Part shown: one piece after another, positions 1-10,213 of the stretch | Numbering within the stretch: position 1 is the stretch's first letter | How the letters are laid out: each line of letters starts with the position of its first letter | NCBI RefSeq assembly: GCF_000715075.1 | Contig: NC_134085.1 | Coordinates: 134,120,060-134,184,059 of the forward strand | Direction: 5' to 3' | DNA length: 64,000 nucleotides | Source: Nicotiana tabacum | Lineage: Eukaryota; Streptophyta; Magnoliopsida; Solanales; Solanaceae | Position numbers and translations under genes: made by a program | Notes under the pieces: generated by a model | The model's database searches: none | Told to the model about the DNA's origin: nothing | The model's input: only the letters and a program-made list of their open reading frames with translations

Positions 1-971
1 GCTTTGAGATAAAGGGAAATTGGCACAAGTAAGGAGAACCCTATAAAAAAGATAGTCGCTCAATATAGCAGTATCTTCAAATAAAGAGAAAACAAGTACA
101 TATATAGAGGAGGTGGGGTTAGTATCATTTTATTTTTGGGAATCGCATCGGTGGGGCCGCCTCGGTCACTTCGCAACCATGCCGCATAAATGACACTACC
201 ATGCGAGCGCTCGGAAGTCATCAGATCCCGAGAATTTTTACTATTCCAGGCATCAACCCTGTAAAAACTATTGGCCCAATTTTAAGATGGTGCCTGATCT
301 CAAAGGCCTCGACTGCTCCAAGTATATTCCCCAAAAAGCCAACATCAGAATTTGAAGGAAAAAACATTAAAACAAAGAACGCGAAATGCTCGAAGAAGAA
401 GAATTGTTATATTACCAAAAACACATTTACAACAGGGGAGCATTTACAAAGCCTTTCCCCTAAAAACTCCTACAAAAAAAAAATAGTCGACCTAAGTCTA
501 CTCTTCACCCCCATTGCCCTCGGAATCATCATCGGAGCCCTCATCTGAAGTGGCCGAAAGAGTAGATTTTTCCTCCAAGGTTCGGGCTTCCTCGATCTTA
601 GTTGAGAGATCGGCGCCTTTATCACTCACTTCCTCGAGAGCCTGCCTCCTCGCTTGCGCACGAGCATAAGTAATGGCCCAAGTCAGCTTCTGCTTGGCCT
701 TCACTAATATCTCTCGAGCTCGTTCATTTGCAGTGGTGGCATCTTTCTTATATGAGGACACCTTTTCTTTTTCCATAGACTTAGCCGATGATAGTGCAGC
801 AACCTCCTCCTTGGCACTCTGCAGAAGCTCCCGGGTTGAAGACAGCTCCGTCCGCAGATGGTCCCTCTCCAAGGCCACGACCCCATTTTGTCCCCTTAAA
901 TCGAGGGCCTCTGCATCCTTGGCGATTGCCTCCTCTCGAAGTTGTTCTATGAGGGCATTCTTTTGCCTGAC

Positions 972-1044
972 CTGCAAGGGAAAAGAAATTTGGCAAAATT
1001 CCAAGTTACAAGGACAAAGGGCAGGTTCGCAAATATAGTATTAC
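972..1044 (-). other. Intron 2 of the antisense ORF
   Basis: Minus strand reads GAGCAG|GTAATA ... CCCTTGCAG|GTCAGG, 73 bp, AT-rich with a pyrimidine-rich 3' end. Removing it joins the coiled-coil exons in frame (phase 0). Confidence 0.7.
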
Positions 1045-1236
1045 CTGCTCGGCAAGGTTATCTTTTTCTCAGCACACTCCTTCCAACCTCGCCCGAAGCC
1101 CACTCAGCTCCTCCTCCTTTGGGGCAGAAGAGGTTTCCAACTCTTTTTGCCTCGAGGTGAGATCTTTGACCTCTTTCCTACGACATATAAGCTCATCTCG
1201 CAGCTTAGAGATAGCGTGATCATACATTTTCTTGGC

Positions 1237-1313
1237 CTAAAACAAAACAGAAGAGTCAAAAAAATGAAGAGAAATACTTAAAGAATGAAAGTTATACATA
1301 AAGAGGTTATAAC
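1237..1313 (-). other. Intron 1 of the antisense ORF
   Basis: Minus strand reads GCAGCAG|GTTATA ... TTTTGTTTTAG|GCCAAG, 77 bp. Removal joins ...AERL*QQ to AKKMYDHAISKL in one frame, so the intron is real although the exon before it carries a nonsense codon. Confidence 0.68.
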
Positions 1314-2361
1314 CTGCTGCTAGAGCCTCTCTGCCTCCTCGATAGCATTAGGAGCCTTGAGATCAATGTCTTCACCGACACCATCGAGGAAGTTTTCAAC
1401 CACATCTACCCACTCTTGAGGTCCTCCCACATTGTTGACCTTTGGGTCCTGTGCATCCCTAAATTCCCCGGGTGAGAATCAAGGACACAAATTAAGGCCA
1501 CCAAGGGCATCAGTATCACCGAAGGGCAAATCTTGTCCCCGAAAAGCTCCAGGCCCAAACCCTTTGGAGTCAGCAGCAACGTTTCCTCGACAGGGACTGT
1601 ACCACATCCAGTTAGGGACTCGGCGACAGTATGTGCACCCTCCTTGAGGGCCTCCACAACATGGGCTTGAGCTGAATCGACCGTTCCTGACTCAGCAGCC
1701 TTCGGCCCAGCCACCTGCGGGGTATCCGTGCCTGACCTCGCCCTTTGTACCAAAATGTACTCATCATCATTACCGTCTTCTTCTCCAATGCTAGGACTTG
1801 CTCTGGCAGTTGAAGCGTCACTTTATACTTATGGCAAAAGTCGAGGATAACCGGATCTATCGCCAGAGAAGAAGGATCTGAAGAATCAACGGGGCCCAAA
1901 GTGAATGGGTATGTATATACATGAAGAAAGCCAGCCTTGTGATCAATTATGCTCTCATTAGAACAGGAAATCTCAACCAGCACTGTCCTCTCCCATCGAC
2001 AATCGTCCCTCAATTTTTGTATATTAGTCACGACGTTAATATACCGGGGCACGTGTTCGCATTGGCCCGGCGTAGATGAGGGTCTCTTGATAGAAAAATC
2101 GTTCATAGTATTGAAATAGGTAGGGGTACACTTTTCAATGATGGGTGCCACTTTGAGTTTGCCCTTGGATGTTCAAGACGAAGAGGCAACATCCTCTTTT
2201 CGAGGCACTGTTTTAGATGTTCTAACCATGGTGGTGGAAACGCCTTTCTGAGAAAATGAGTAAGGAACCAAGAACGAAAGAAGGAAGAATGTGAAAGGGG
2301 ATGGCCTTGGCTCTGAAAGTTTGAAGATGTTGTAAAAGTATGAATCATTAAACAATTGAGG

Positions 2362-2369
2362 TATTTATA
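2362..2369 (-). promoter_or_regulatory. TATA box for the antisense ORF
   Basis: TATAAATA on the minus strand, 133 bp upstream of the antisense ATG at 2229. The spacing fits a plant core promoter driving the antisense ORF from inside the element. Confidence 0.5.
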
Positions 2370-2569
2370 AAAGCCATGTGGGCAGCGATAAGGACGAACC
2401 AATAGCGGTTCGTGGGCTTCTCAATAGTCCTGTTGATAGAGATCCTTGCACAGCTTTTGAGTTATGGTATTTAATGCTCTGATAAGCGGACGTCATGATG
2501 ATAGTGCGTAAGAAGTAGGAGTTCAAAAGTGTTTCTTATCATTTTATTCTAGGAAACGCGGGGACTAAC

Positions 2570-3337
2570 TGTATAAGGTAAAAATCAACAGTTCGATTTT
2601 ACGATTATAAAGGCGCCTCATAGAGACTCCCCTAGAAGGCTCGAAGCTCAGCTCGGGGCTCCGACCCCGAGGGTTCCCAGTGATCGACCTCGAGGTAGCA
2701 TAAACAGCGATCGGCCTCAAGGCAGTGTAAATCAGCGGCTACGGTGGATCGATGTGAGATTCCAAAGGCACGTGACTAGAACTGACAAAGTCTATTAGGC
2801 TAGTCTAAACCCGTATCATGGCATTAAATGGTTGTACCATCCCCATATCTTTGTAATAAATGCATTTGTACTATGTTGGGATTTCTCCTCATATATAAAG
2901 GGGATCCTTGTCATTTTGTAAGGGGACCTAATACACAATATTGAATATACAAGAACATTCTCTTTGCTCCCTAACTTAACATATTCTTTCACTACTTATA
3001 TTTATTGCGTACGTTTATTGTGTTTTATTTATTTTTCTTCATTTATTGCTCATTATTGGTCATAAAGAGCCGCTATTAGATTTATCATAAATGTTAGTCC
3101 TCCATCGATTGTCTTTAACCTGGCCTCTGACTCGACCTCGAGGTCCCGTATACACAAGCTCGAGGCTCCGATTTCCAGCCATTCGGTTTGATTATTATAC
3201 TATCTACAAGCTATTATCTTATTTTTTCTAATCTTTCACTTAGCATCTATTACCTAACAACTAGCATAAAAATATATCACATATTTTTAGAACCACAAAA
3301 TTAAATCTAATTGTTATTACCTTTTTCATGGTAAACA
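2570..3337 (+). repeat. 3' LTR of the Tat-type element
   Basis: Starts TGTATAAGG and ends GGTAAACA (TG...CA), 768 bp, nearly the same length as the LTR of element E (777 bp) and with the same terminal words, but with a different U3. It contains a core promoter at 2891. Confidence 0.7.
2891..2899 (+). promoter_or_regulatory. TATA box of the Tat LTR
   Basis: ATATATAAAGGGG in the middle of the LTR, about 320 bp from its start, at the expected U3/R boundary. Sense orientation relative to the element. Confidence 0.55.
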
Positions 3338-3494
3338 ATTTTCTGTTAATATTAAACTTAAAATTATGACAGAATACACCAATTTTCAGATGGCAAATAG
3401 CAAAACAAAGGTATGTCCTTTTTTAATTGAGAACAAAACCTTAAATCAATGAAAAACGGATTTTCAAATTATCAAAAAATACAACTGTAATTAC

Positions 3495-3652
3495 CATTTC
3501 CTCGGGAGTCTCAAATCAGATGATTTATAACCAGGCCAAGGACTAGTTGTAAGAACTGTGACAGTAAGACAAATTCCAGGACTCACTGTACCGTTATCGC
3601 GGAGATATCTCCAAAAATATCTGCTTTTCCCTAGCTAACGTCAAGTCTGTTC
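3495..3652 (-). pseudogene. CULLIN1-like exon, second copy (fragment)
   Basis: The minus strand reads TDLTLAREK, then [12 protein letters not shown] and [10 protein letters not shown], which match the CUL1 exon that normally runs from [10 protein letters not shown] to LPAEM. A donor follows directly (GAAATG|GTAATT, intron from 3494). It is broken by a frameshift after LAREKQ and by a one-base deletion near LP. The acceptor side is lost: similarity to the copy at 55397 starts only at the TDL codons. The intron continues to 3338, where the Tat LTR begins. This copy keeps more of the CUL1 consensus ([14 protein letters not shown]) than the copy at 55397/5315. Confidence 0.72.
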
Positions 3653-4325
3653 CCTAAAATCAGTGGCCTAAAGTCAAATTTTAATGAGAGGCCTTATACT
3701 TTTTTTATCATTATGTATATGCAAAAAAATTAATCTTGCCAATTTTTTTCATACTTATTGTTTATAGTATATATTCTTAAATGACATAAAGTCTTTAACT
3801 TCAAATAGTAATATTATTATTTATATTAGAAAAGGGTAATTTAAATAAATGAGATGTTAGACATGTATTTGCAATATGTTACCTTTGATATTGTTGTAAA
3901 AATGTATTTATAAATATGAAGATTTAAGTAGTTTAATTCAAAGTTTTAAAAATATTTTACTATTAATGAGTAGACAACTTTCTTTATCTTTTAAAATTTT
4001 CTTGTATTTTTTTTAGTTTTTCTACAAACATTAATAGTGTCTAATATTAAACAAAATTAAAAATCCATTATTAAAATTTTTGGGACCTAAATCTAGGCTT
4101 TACTAATCTCCTACTAGAATCACTTGTCCACCCCTGGCATTCTCAATTAAATTTCTAGAGTCTCAATTAAGATAAGGCAACAATGACAAGAACATTAAAG
4201 GCAGTGAGTGCGTCATTCAGTTACCAAGGTGAATGAAGCTGGTTGAATAGTATGTTTTTGGTAGGACAATTATCTGTAAATAATTATTTATCATCAATGA
4301 GGGACGGGTCAGCAGAACTGTTGGC

Positions 4326-4391
<66 letters not shown>

Positions 4392-5314
4392 GCATGAACC
4401 TCTAAAGTTATCTTTTGCATTTTTTACCATTTTAAAGTAGAGTTCATATTGTACAAAATAGCCATTTGATTATTTTTTTCAATATTAGGAATAGTCATTT
4501 AATTAACTCCCTATTATTTAGGATAATCAATTAATTATTCCCCTAATATTTAAAATTTTAATTTTTAATTTTCTTTTAGTTCTAGAATTTCAAGTACTTT
4601 CAATATAAACTGAAAAAGAGTTTTTTTTTTTAACAAAACTTTTACAAACTAATTCAAACTAGGAAGGTATCACAGTAGTATTATTTTGGGGTCATATTGT
4701 AGGAGTACTAATCGTCACCTTCTACTCTAATTATAACTAGGAGTACTGAATTTATCCTTTTAAGTTTAGGAGCAGTATTAAATTTCATGCCATGAACAAT
4801 TTACACTAGCAATGTTTTTTATTAAATCGTTCCTTATTTGATATATGTATCTCTAAAAAATATATATGAGTTTAGAATCAATTAAGATTTTATCTCTCTT
4901 TTTTTGGGTTATTTGAACTATGTAATGTGATTATAATTCTTTTCATGTTACTAAATTTTCTAAATCTTTTAACGCTTACTATGTATAAAAAAGAAAGACA
5001 TATTTTAAAAAACTCATAAGACATCCTGCTAAAATAATATGAGTTTACGTGGATTTCATATTTTAAATATTTTATTATTTTTTAATATATAGAAGATAAA
5101 ATATTTACTCATAAAATCTATTCCTTGTTTGAATTACGTAGAATTTCTTATATTAAAATCTTTAAAATTATTAAAAGTTTACTTTCTATAAATATTAAAC
5201 TTAAAAATATGACAAAATACACCTATTTTTAAATGGCAAATAGCAAAACAAAGGTATGTCCTTTATTAATTGAGAACAAAAACCTTAAATCAACGAAAAA
5301 TGGATTTTCAAATA
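3653..5314. other. AT-rich non-coding stretch
   Basis: No ORF, exon or element end is recognisable apart from the (AT)n run at 4329. The part 5190-5314 matches 3338-3490 and is the CUL1 intron that follows the split exon. The rest is probably decayed intergenic or intronic DNA. Confidence 0.5.
4329..4386. repeat. (AT)n microsatellite
   Basis: An uninterrupted AT dinucleotide run of about 58 bp. Confidence 0.95.
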
Positions 5315-5367
5315 CATTTCCTCGGGGAGTCTCAAATCAGACGATATATAACCGGGCCAAGGACTAG
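5315..5367 (-). pseudogene. CULLIN1-like split exon, 3' half
   Basis: Minus strand reads SPWPGYISSDLRLPEEM, continuing the reading from 55291 on the far side of element D. Together the halves are 160 bp, against 162 bp expected for the CUL1 exon; copy 1 at 3495 shows that two bases (AA) are missing at the insertion point. The splice donor is gone: compared with copy 1, 27 bp starting at the GT are deleted. Confidence 0.72.
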
Positions 5368-5586
5368 TGGCATTTGTAGGCATGCAAATTTTATTGAATA
5401 TAAATTCAATAAATTTTTTTGGACCATTTTAAATATATTAGTCCAAATAAATATTATGGGCTAATATAATTGAATTAATATTTAAGTCCAATAAATATTA
5501 ACTGTGCTAACCCACTTAATCGGGCTACAAATGATAAGCCCATTTCATTAGGCCAAGATATCATCTTCAAAGAGGCCCAGTTTGGT

Positions 5587-5650
5587 GCCACACGTGAAAT
5601 GACGTGGCACGTCAAGTCAAACGGAAGAGTCAATAGGATCATGCCACGTG
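5587..5650 (+). promoter_or_regulatory. Cluster of ACGT-core (bZIP/G-box) motifs in the D LTR
   Basis: Within about 65 bp lie CACACGTG, TGACGTGGCACGT and CCACGTGTC. These are ACGT-core motifs typical of ABRE/G-box/bZIP sites, 160-220 bp upstream of the TATA box. The 3' LTR keeps most of them and has an extra CCACGTGTGG where the 5' LTR reads CCAGGTGTGG. Confidence 0.45.
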
Positions 5651-5808
5651 TCAAAATGACAAGGCATGCCAAGTCACATTAAAAGGCCAATGAAACAGCG
5701 CCAGGTGTGGAAGTGACATGTTCTGGCCAATCAAATGCGGCCATGTCACACTTCAATTTGATTGATCGGAAAGAGTTTGTTCTTATCACAACTCTTCCCT
5801 TCCACAAC

Positions 5809-5816
5809 TATAAATA
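5809..5816 (+). promoter_or_regulatory. TATA box of the D 5' LTR
   Basis: CTATAAATAGGGG, a near-ideal plant TATA box, conserved in the 3' LTR at 54931. Confidence 0.65.
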
Positions 5817-6186
5817 GGGGTCCTCATAACTCAGAAAAGACACTAGAAGTTATAACAAGAAGCAAGAGAGAGCTCATGGATAAAACACCGCAAATTTCTC
5901 TATAAGTTTCAAGCTTCAAGCAATCAAAATTCATGCTCAAAAACGAAGAACAAATCAAGGTCAAGTTCAAGCAATCAAGCTCGAGCTCAAGAACAAGATC
6001 ATCGTTCGGGGCAACAAACAGAGATTCAAGATCAAGCGCAAAGGCCCTTGAATTTATTTACTACTGAAAAGAAGAATCAGAGGATTAATAGAGATTGTAT
6101 ACTCATATTATTTGAAATCAAATACTACGATTGTTACGATATTTTCGGTCTTGATTTTATTTTCTCGACGCAATTTATTGTCTACA

Positions 6187-6206
6187 AATTCTGGCACGCC
6201 CAGTGG
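6187..6206 (+). other. Candidate primer-binding site of element D
   Basis: TCTGGCACGCCCAGTGGGAC begins a few bases after the LTR end. It is not the initiator-Met type (TGGTATCAGAGC) used by the Copia elements here. I cannot name the tRNA from the sequence alone. Confidence 0.45.
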
Positions 6207-6263
6207 GACAATCTCTACCTCTCATCCCAACTTTTCATTCACCAAAGTTCAAGAACATCGAAA

Positions 6264-7595
6264 ATGGCTTGAAAGAAAGTCAACTCCAGATCAACTTCCA
6301 TTAAAGCTGCTAATTCCAAGTTCTATGCTGATGTGGAAAATATCCTCAATATTACCTTTGGAAGCTTTGCGCCAATCACAAGGAGCAAAGTAAGCTCTTT
6401 AGGACAATAAACACTTTAAGTGTCGTCCGCATCAAGCCTTATTGTTGAATCTTCATCCTTAAAAAGAACAAGATCCTCTACAAGCGCGAACCAAAAAGCT
6501 AACGATGTCGCCGAAAAGATCGAAGAGGTTCTTGCTCAACTTAGTTTATCTAAGTCCAAGAAACCTTTCATGCAAGTCGATGATGATAACTTGAGTGTTG
6601 GATCTCCTCCAGTATCCATTAATGCGACCTCTAAGCTCAACAATGATCTATATTGTTCTTCATCCTCTATGGCGATCATGCAAGCAATGGTTATTGAAGT
6701 TTCTATTGTAGAAGAACAACTTGCAAATTTGACGAAAGCAATTGAAAGCTTATCAAAGCACATGCAAGATCAAGATGCTAAACTTTTGAAGTTAACAAAT
6801 ACATTGGATAGCATAGTAGAGGAAGAATCGACACAAATACCTTTAAATCTTCAAAGATCACAAGAGAAAGAAGCCTCCTCCAAAAAGCAAGCAACGACAA
6901 CCAAGGAGATTCAAGTCTCCGCTGAAGGTTAGATTCCCGTTGAGAAATTAAATGACTTCATCATGGAGTCTATCAAAGATAAACCTGAGTCGTCCAAATT
7001 ATCACTCACATATGCAAAACCGTATACGCAAAGAATTGATAACTTGAAGATGCATGTTGGTTATCAACCTCCTAAGTTGCAACAATTTGACGGCAAGGGA
7101 AATTCGAGACAATATGTAGCACACTTTGTTGAAACTTGCAACAATGCTGGAACGTATGGTGATTATCTTGTCAAACAGTTTGTTCGATCTCTCAAAGGTA
7201 ATGCATTCGATTGGTACACAGATCTCAAATCTGGTACTATCGATAGTTGGGAGCAGTTGGATCAAGAGTTTCTCAATCGCTTCTATAGCACAAGATGCAT
7301 CGTAAGCATGACCAAACTTACAAACTCTCATCAATAAAAGGATGAGCCAGTTATTAACTTCATCAACCGCTGGAGGAGCTTAAGCATCAAGTGCAAAGAT
7401 CACCTTAGTGAAACTTCTAGCATCAAAATGTGCATTCAAGGCATGAAGGGTCTTCGCTGTATCTTACAAGGCATACAGTCTAAAACATTTGAAGAACTAG
7501 CACCTCGTGCTCAAGATATGGAACTAAGTATGGATACAAGTAGAGACCAAGGGCTGCCTATCTTTGATTCTTACGACGAAGAAGAAGAAAAATAA
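6264..7595 (+). pseudogene. gag of element D (retrotrans_gag type), several stops and one frameshift
   Basis: The ATG at 6264 opens MA*KK...; the product runs through YADVENILNITFGSFAP, a Ser/Lys-rich and partly coiled-coil region (6420-6930), then the gag core FVRSLKGNAFDWYTDL with WEQLDQEFLNRFYSTR, typical of the plant Gypsy gag family (Pfam Retrotrans_gag). It ends in an acidic DEEEEK tail. Breaks are a TGA at codon 3, a frameshift around 6400-6420, a TAG at 6930 and a TAA at 7335. No zinc knuckle, protease or RT follows, which makes D dependent on other elements for transposition. Confidence 0.75.
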
Positions 7596-7619
7596 GAAGA
7601 CGAGGAGGGGGGCAAGTAT

Positions 7620-9132
7620 TCATCCGAAGTATGAAGCTGAGGAGTCCATGCATATTGCAATGCTCCTTAACGCATGAGCCTAAACTGAAAGTTATAACGC
7701 TCCTTAACGCACGAGCCTAAACTGCAAGTTATAACGCTCCTTAACGCACGAGCTTAAATTGCAAGTTATAATGCTCCTCGATGCATGAGCCTAAACTGCA
7801 TGTTGCAATGATTCTTGGTACATGAGTATATATTGTATGTCATGATACAAACCAATTTTGAACTAAATCTTTAAGGTGTAAAGCTCTTCAAATTCGAGGA
7901 AAGACTCAAGTCGAAAGCTCTTAAAAGTCAAGAAAAGACTTCAAGTCGCAAAGCTTTTCAAATTAAAGCCAAACTTTAAGATGTAAAGCTCTTAAAATTC
8001 GAGCAAAGTCTTCAAGTTGCAAAGCTCTTCAAATTCGAGCAAAGACTTAAGTTGAAATCTCTTCAAAGTCGAGCAAAGACTTCAAGTCACAAAGCTTTTC
8101 AAATTAGAGCCAAACTTTAAGACGTAAAGCTCTTAAAATTCGAGCAAAGTCTTCAAGTTGCAAATCTCATCAAATTCGAGCAAAGAATGAAGTGGAAAGA
8201 TCTTCAAAATAAAGCAAAGACGTGAAGTCACATAGCTTTTCAAAATTAGAGCCAAAGTTTAAGATGTAAGGCTTTTAAAATTTGAGCAAAGTTTTCAAGT
8301 TGTAAAGATCTTCAAATTTGAGCAAACTATTCAAGTTGCAAAACTCTTTAACTGTGAGCTAAATCTTCAAGTAATGAAGCTCTTGAAATTTGATGGAACT
8401 TCAAATTGTAAGCTAAATCTTCAAGTTATAACTCTCCTTAACGCACGAGCCTGAACTGCAAGTTATAACGCTTCTTAACGCACGAGCTTAAACTGCAAGT
8501 TATAATGCTCCTCGATGCACGAGCCTAAACTGCATGTTGCAATGCTTCTTGGTACATGAGTATATATTGTATGCCACGATACTCACCAATTTTGAACTAA
8601 ATCTTTAAGGTGTAAAGCTCTTCGAATTCGAGCAAAGACTCAAGTCAAAAGCTCTTCAATGTCGAGCAAAGACTTCAAGTCGCAAAACTTTTCAAAGTAG
8701 AGCCAAACTTTAAGATGTAAAGCTCTTAAAATTCAAGCAAAGTCTTCAAGTTGCAAAGCTCTTCAAATTCGAGCAAAGACTTAAGTCGAAAGCTCTTAAA
8801 AGTCGAGCAAATACTTCAAGTCGTAAAGCTTTTCAAATTAGAGCCAAACTTTAAGATGTAATGCTCTTAAAATTCGAGCAAAGTCTTCAAGTTGCAAATC
8901 TCTTCAAATTAGAGCAAAGACTCAAGTCGAAAGCTCTTCAAAATAAAGCAAAGACTTCAAATCACAAAGCTTTTCAAAATTAGAGCCAAACTTTAAGACG
9001 TAAGGCTTTTAAAATTTGAGCAAAGTTTTCAAGTTGTAAAGATCTTCAAATTTGAGCAAACTGTTCAAGCTGCAAAGCTCTTTAACTGTGAGCTAAATCT
9101 TCAAGTAATGAAGCTCTTGAAATTCGAGTGGA
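7620..9132 (+). repeat. Two-level tandem repeats inside element D (first part)
   Basis: Short units of about 37 bp (GCTCCTTAACGCACGAGCCT...) are followed by many units of about 36 bp built on AAGCTCTTCAAATTCGAGCA and its variants. The block repeats as a higher-order unit of about 735 bp: the landmark CTTGGTACATGAGTATATAT occurs near 7814 and 8549, and in the third unit (GAGTAGATAT variant) near 12807 after removal of element E. No coding frame survives. Confidence 0.85.
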
Positions 9133-9137
9133 ACCTC

Positions 9138-9680
9138 TGTGTACGGTGAAAACTGGGGAACCGATTTCCCTCTGACATAATGCTTCGGAGAGTGACCCTG
9201 GAAACACAGGATCTCGGGTCGGTCTCTTCCCTCGAAACCTATCGATGCCCTGCCAAGAATAAACATCGGTTGAGACCGACGAGCGCAGGAATTCCTCGAG
9301 GAATGCACCCGGGGTCGATCAAATTTATCCAAGCGGCTCGACGCTAGCCCTCTTACGACGTAAAACTTAAGGGCTGTCACATCTTATTCTTTTTTGTCAT
9401 GTTAAGTATTTTTATATTAAGTTTGGGCGCATCTTTCTATAAAAAGGGGGTCACCAACAACTTGTAAGGCAGAGCTCCAACTATTTTCTAGAAGTGCACT
9501 AATATATTTTCTCTCTCTCTCTCTCTCGTTTCTTCTAAGTTGTTCATTCTCATTGGCCCGAGGCCGCCCTAGCATTTATCTATTTCCTACTTGTTCTTCA
9601 TCATATCTCCTAATACTGGCAATATAGAGCCTTGCTTAATCATACCTCTAACTGTTATCCCATCCTCAGCCATCCCAAGA
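9138..9680 (+). repeat. 5' LTR of E, 3'-truncated
   Basis: Matches 11881-12420 closely, including TATAAAAA (9439-9446; 12185-12192 in the other LTR) and a (CT)n run. Similarity stops after CCATCCTC...CCATCCC; the last ~240 bp and the primer-binding site are deleted. Confidence 0.75.
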
Positions 9681-9689
9681 ACCCCCAGT

Positions 9690-10213
9690 ACAGCGGCACC
9701 AGAGACGGCTCCTCCCGCCGAGCAAGTACTCGAAAGGTCGAGCAACTACGGATCAGTGGTTGATCCCGCCATCGTGAAAATGCTCGAAGACCTCACCAAA
9801 AGGATTGAATTAGGTGAGAAATACACTGCAGCCAACAATAAAAAGTCGAGACTTACAACTCTAAGGTCGACCAGATCTCAGATGCACCCCTAGTCCTCAA
9901 AGGTTTGGATTCAAAGAAGTTCATTCAAAGGTCGTTCCCCGAGGAAGAGACCCCAACACCCATCCCAAAAAAGTTCAGAATGCCGAAACTCCTTAAGTAC
10001 AATGGCACCTCCGACCCTAATGAACACGGCACTGCTTACACCTCCACAGTAAAAGGCAACGACATAAAAAGTGATGAGATCGAGTCTGTGTTGCTGAAAA
10101 AATTCCAAGAAACGCTTTCGAAGGGGGCCATGATGTGGTACCACAACTTGGCTCCCAACTCCATAGATTCATTCGCCAAAGGAAGCCAGCCAGCAAATAC
10201 AGTTGCATCTTAA
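9690..10213 (+). pseudogene. gag remnant of element E (Tat type)
   Basis: Two overlapping pieces. The first has VDPAIVKMLEDLTKRIELG. The second has MPKLLKYNGTSDPNEH, then IESVLLKKFQETLSKGAMMW and YHNLAPNSIDSFAKGS, the core of Tat/Ogre gag proteins where capsid helices end in a YHNLP-NSIDSF motif. A stop lies between them (9891) and the frame is lost after 10190. This is gag only; the nucleocapsid and pol are absent. Confidence 0.65.

Larger units (their letters stand above)
498..2229 (-). pseudogene. Antisense accessory ORF of the Tat element, 'putative gypsy-type transposon' family, three exons, decayed
   Basis: The start is the ATG at 2229 (MVRTSKTVP...), which opens a protein of the kind annotated in plants as putative gypsy-type transposon protein (Pfam Transposase_28, named from memory). 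The family segment with IDPVILDFC is readable around 1835-1850; most of the conserved domain after it is missing, so there is an internal deletion. Exon 2 (1236-1045) and exon 3 (971-498) are in frame across canonical introns and encode a long charged coiled coil rich in E, K, A and L, ending in an acidic tail (DEGSDDDSEGNGGEE). Breaks are a TGA at 2175-2173, a frameshift near 1750, a TAG just before the exon 1 donor and a TGA in exon 2. Function is unknown; the coiled coil suggests a structural or oligomerising role. Runs opposite to the element's own genes. Confidence 0.65.
1..3337 (+). mobile_element. 3' part of a Tat-lineage Ty3/Gypsy element (5' end outside window)
   Basis: The plus-strand LTR at 2570-3337 is preceded by internal sequence that holds no sense pol but an antisense ORF (498-2229, minus). 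Tat/Retand-type Gypsy elements are known to carry accessory, often antisense, ORFs between pol and the 3' LTR, which is this layout. A purine-rich GAAACGCGGGGACTAAC just before the LTR is the candidate polypurine tract. The LTR ends ...GGTAAACA, the same terminus as element E. The target-site duplication cannot be tested because the 5' end is missing. Positions 1-497 hold no recognisable gene. Confidence 0.7.
5375..6186 (+). repeat. 5' LTR of element D
   Basis: TGTAGGCATGC ... GTCTACA, with 5 bp terminal inverted repeats TGTAG/CTACA, 812 bp. It matches 54496-55290 with scattered substitutions and a few short deletions in the 3' copy. Confidence 0.82.

Noticed and set aside
201..548. Plus-strand ORF of 115 codons
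   Set aside because: It overlaps the 3' exon of the antisense ORF and has no recognisable domain or biased composition of a gene.
4217..4420. Minus-strand ORF with an Ile-Tyr repeat
   Set aside because: The repeat is a translation of the (AT)n microsatellite.
6187..6206. Initiator-Met PBS for element D
   Set aside because: The sequence after the LTR is TCTGGCACGCCCAGTGGGAC, which does not match TGGTATCAGAGC.
7620..9132. Regular short repeats that might be a CRISPR-like array
   Set aside because: Units are contiguous with no unique spacers, inside a plant retrotransposon; it is a tandem array with higher-order structure.
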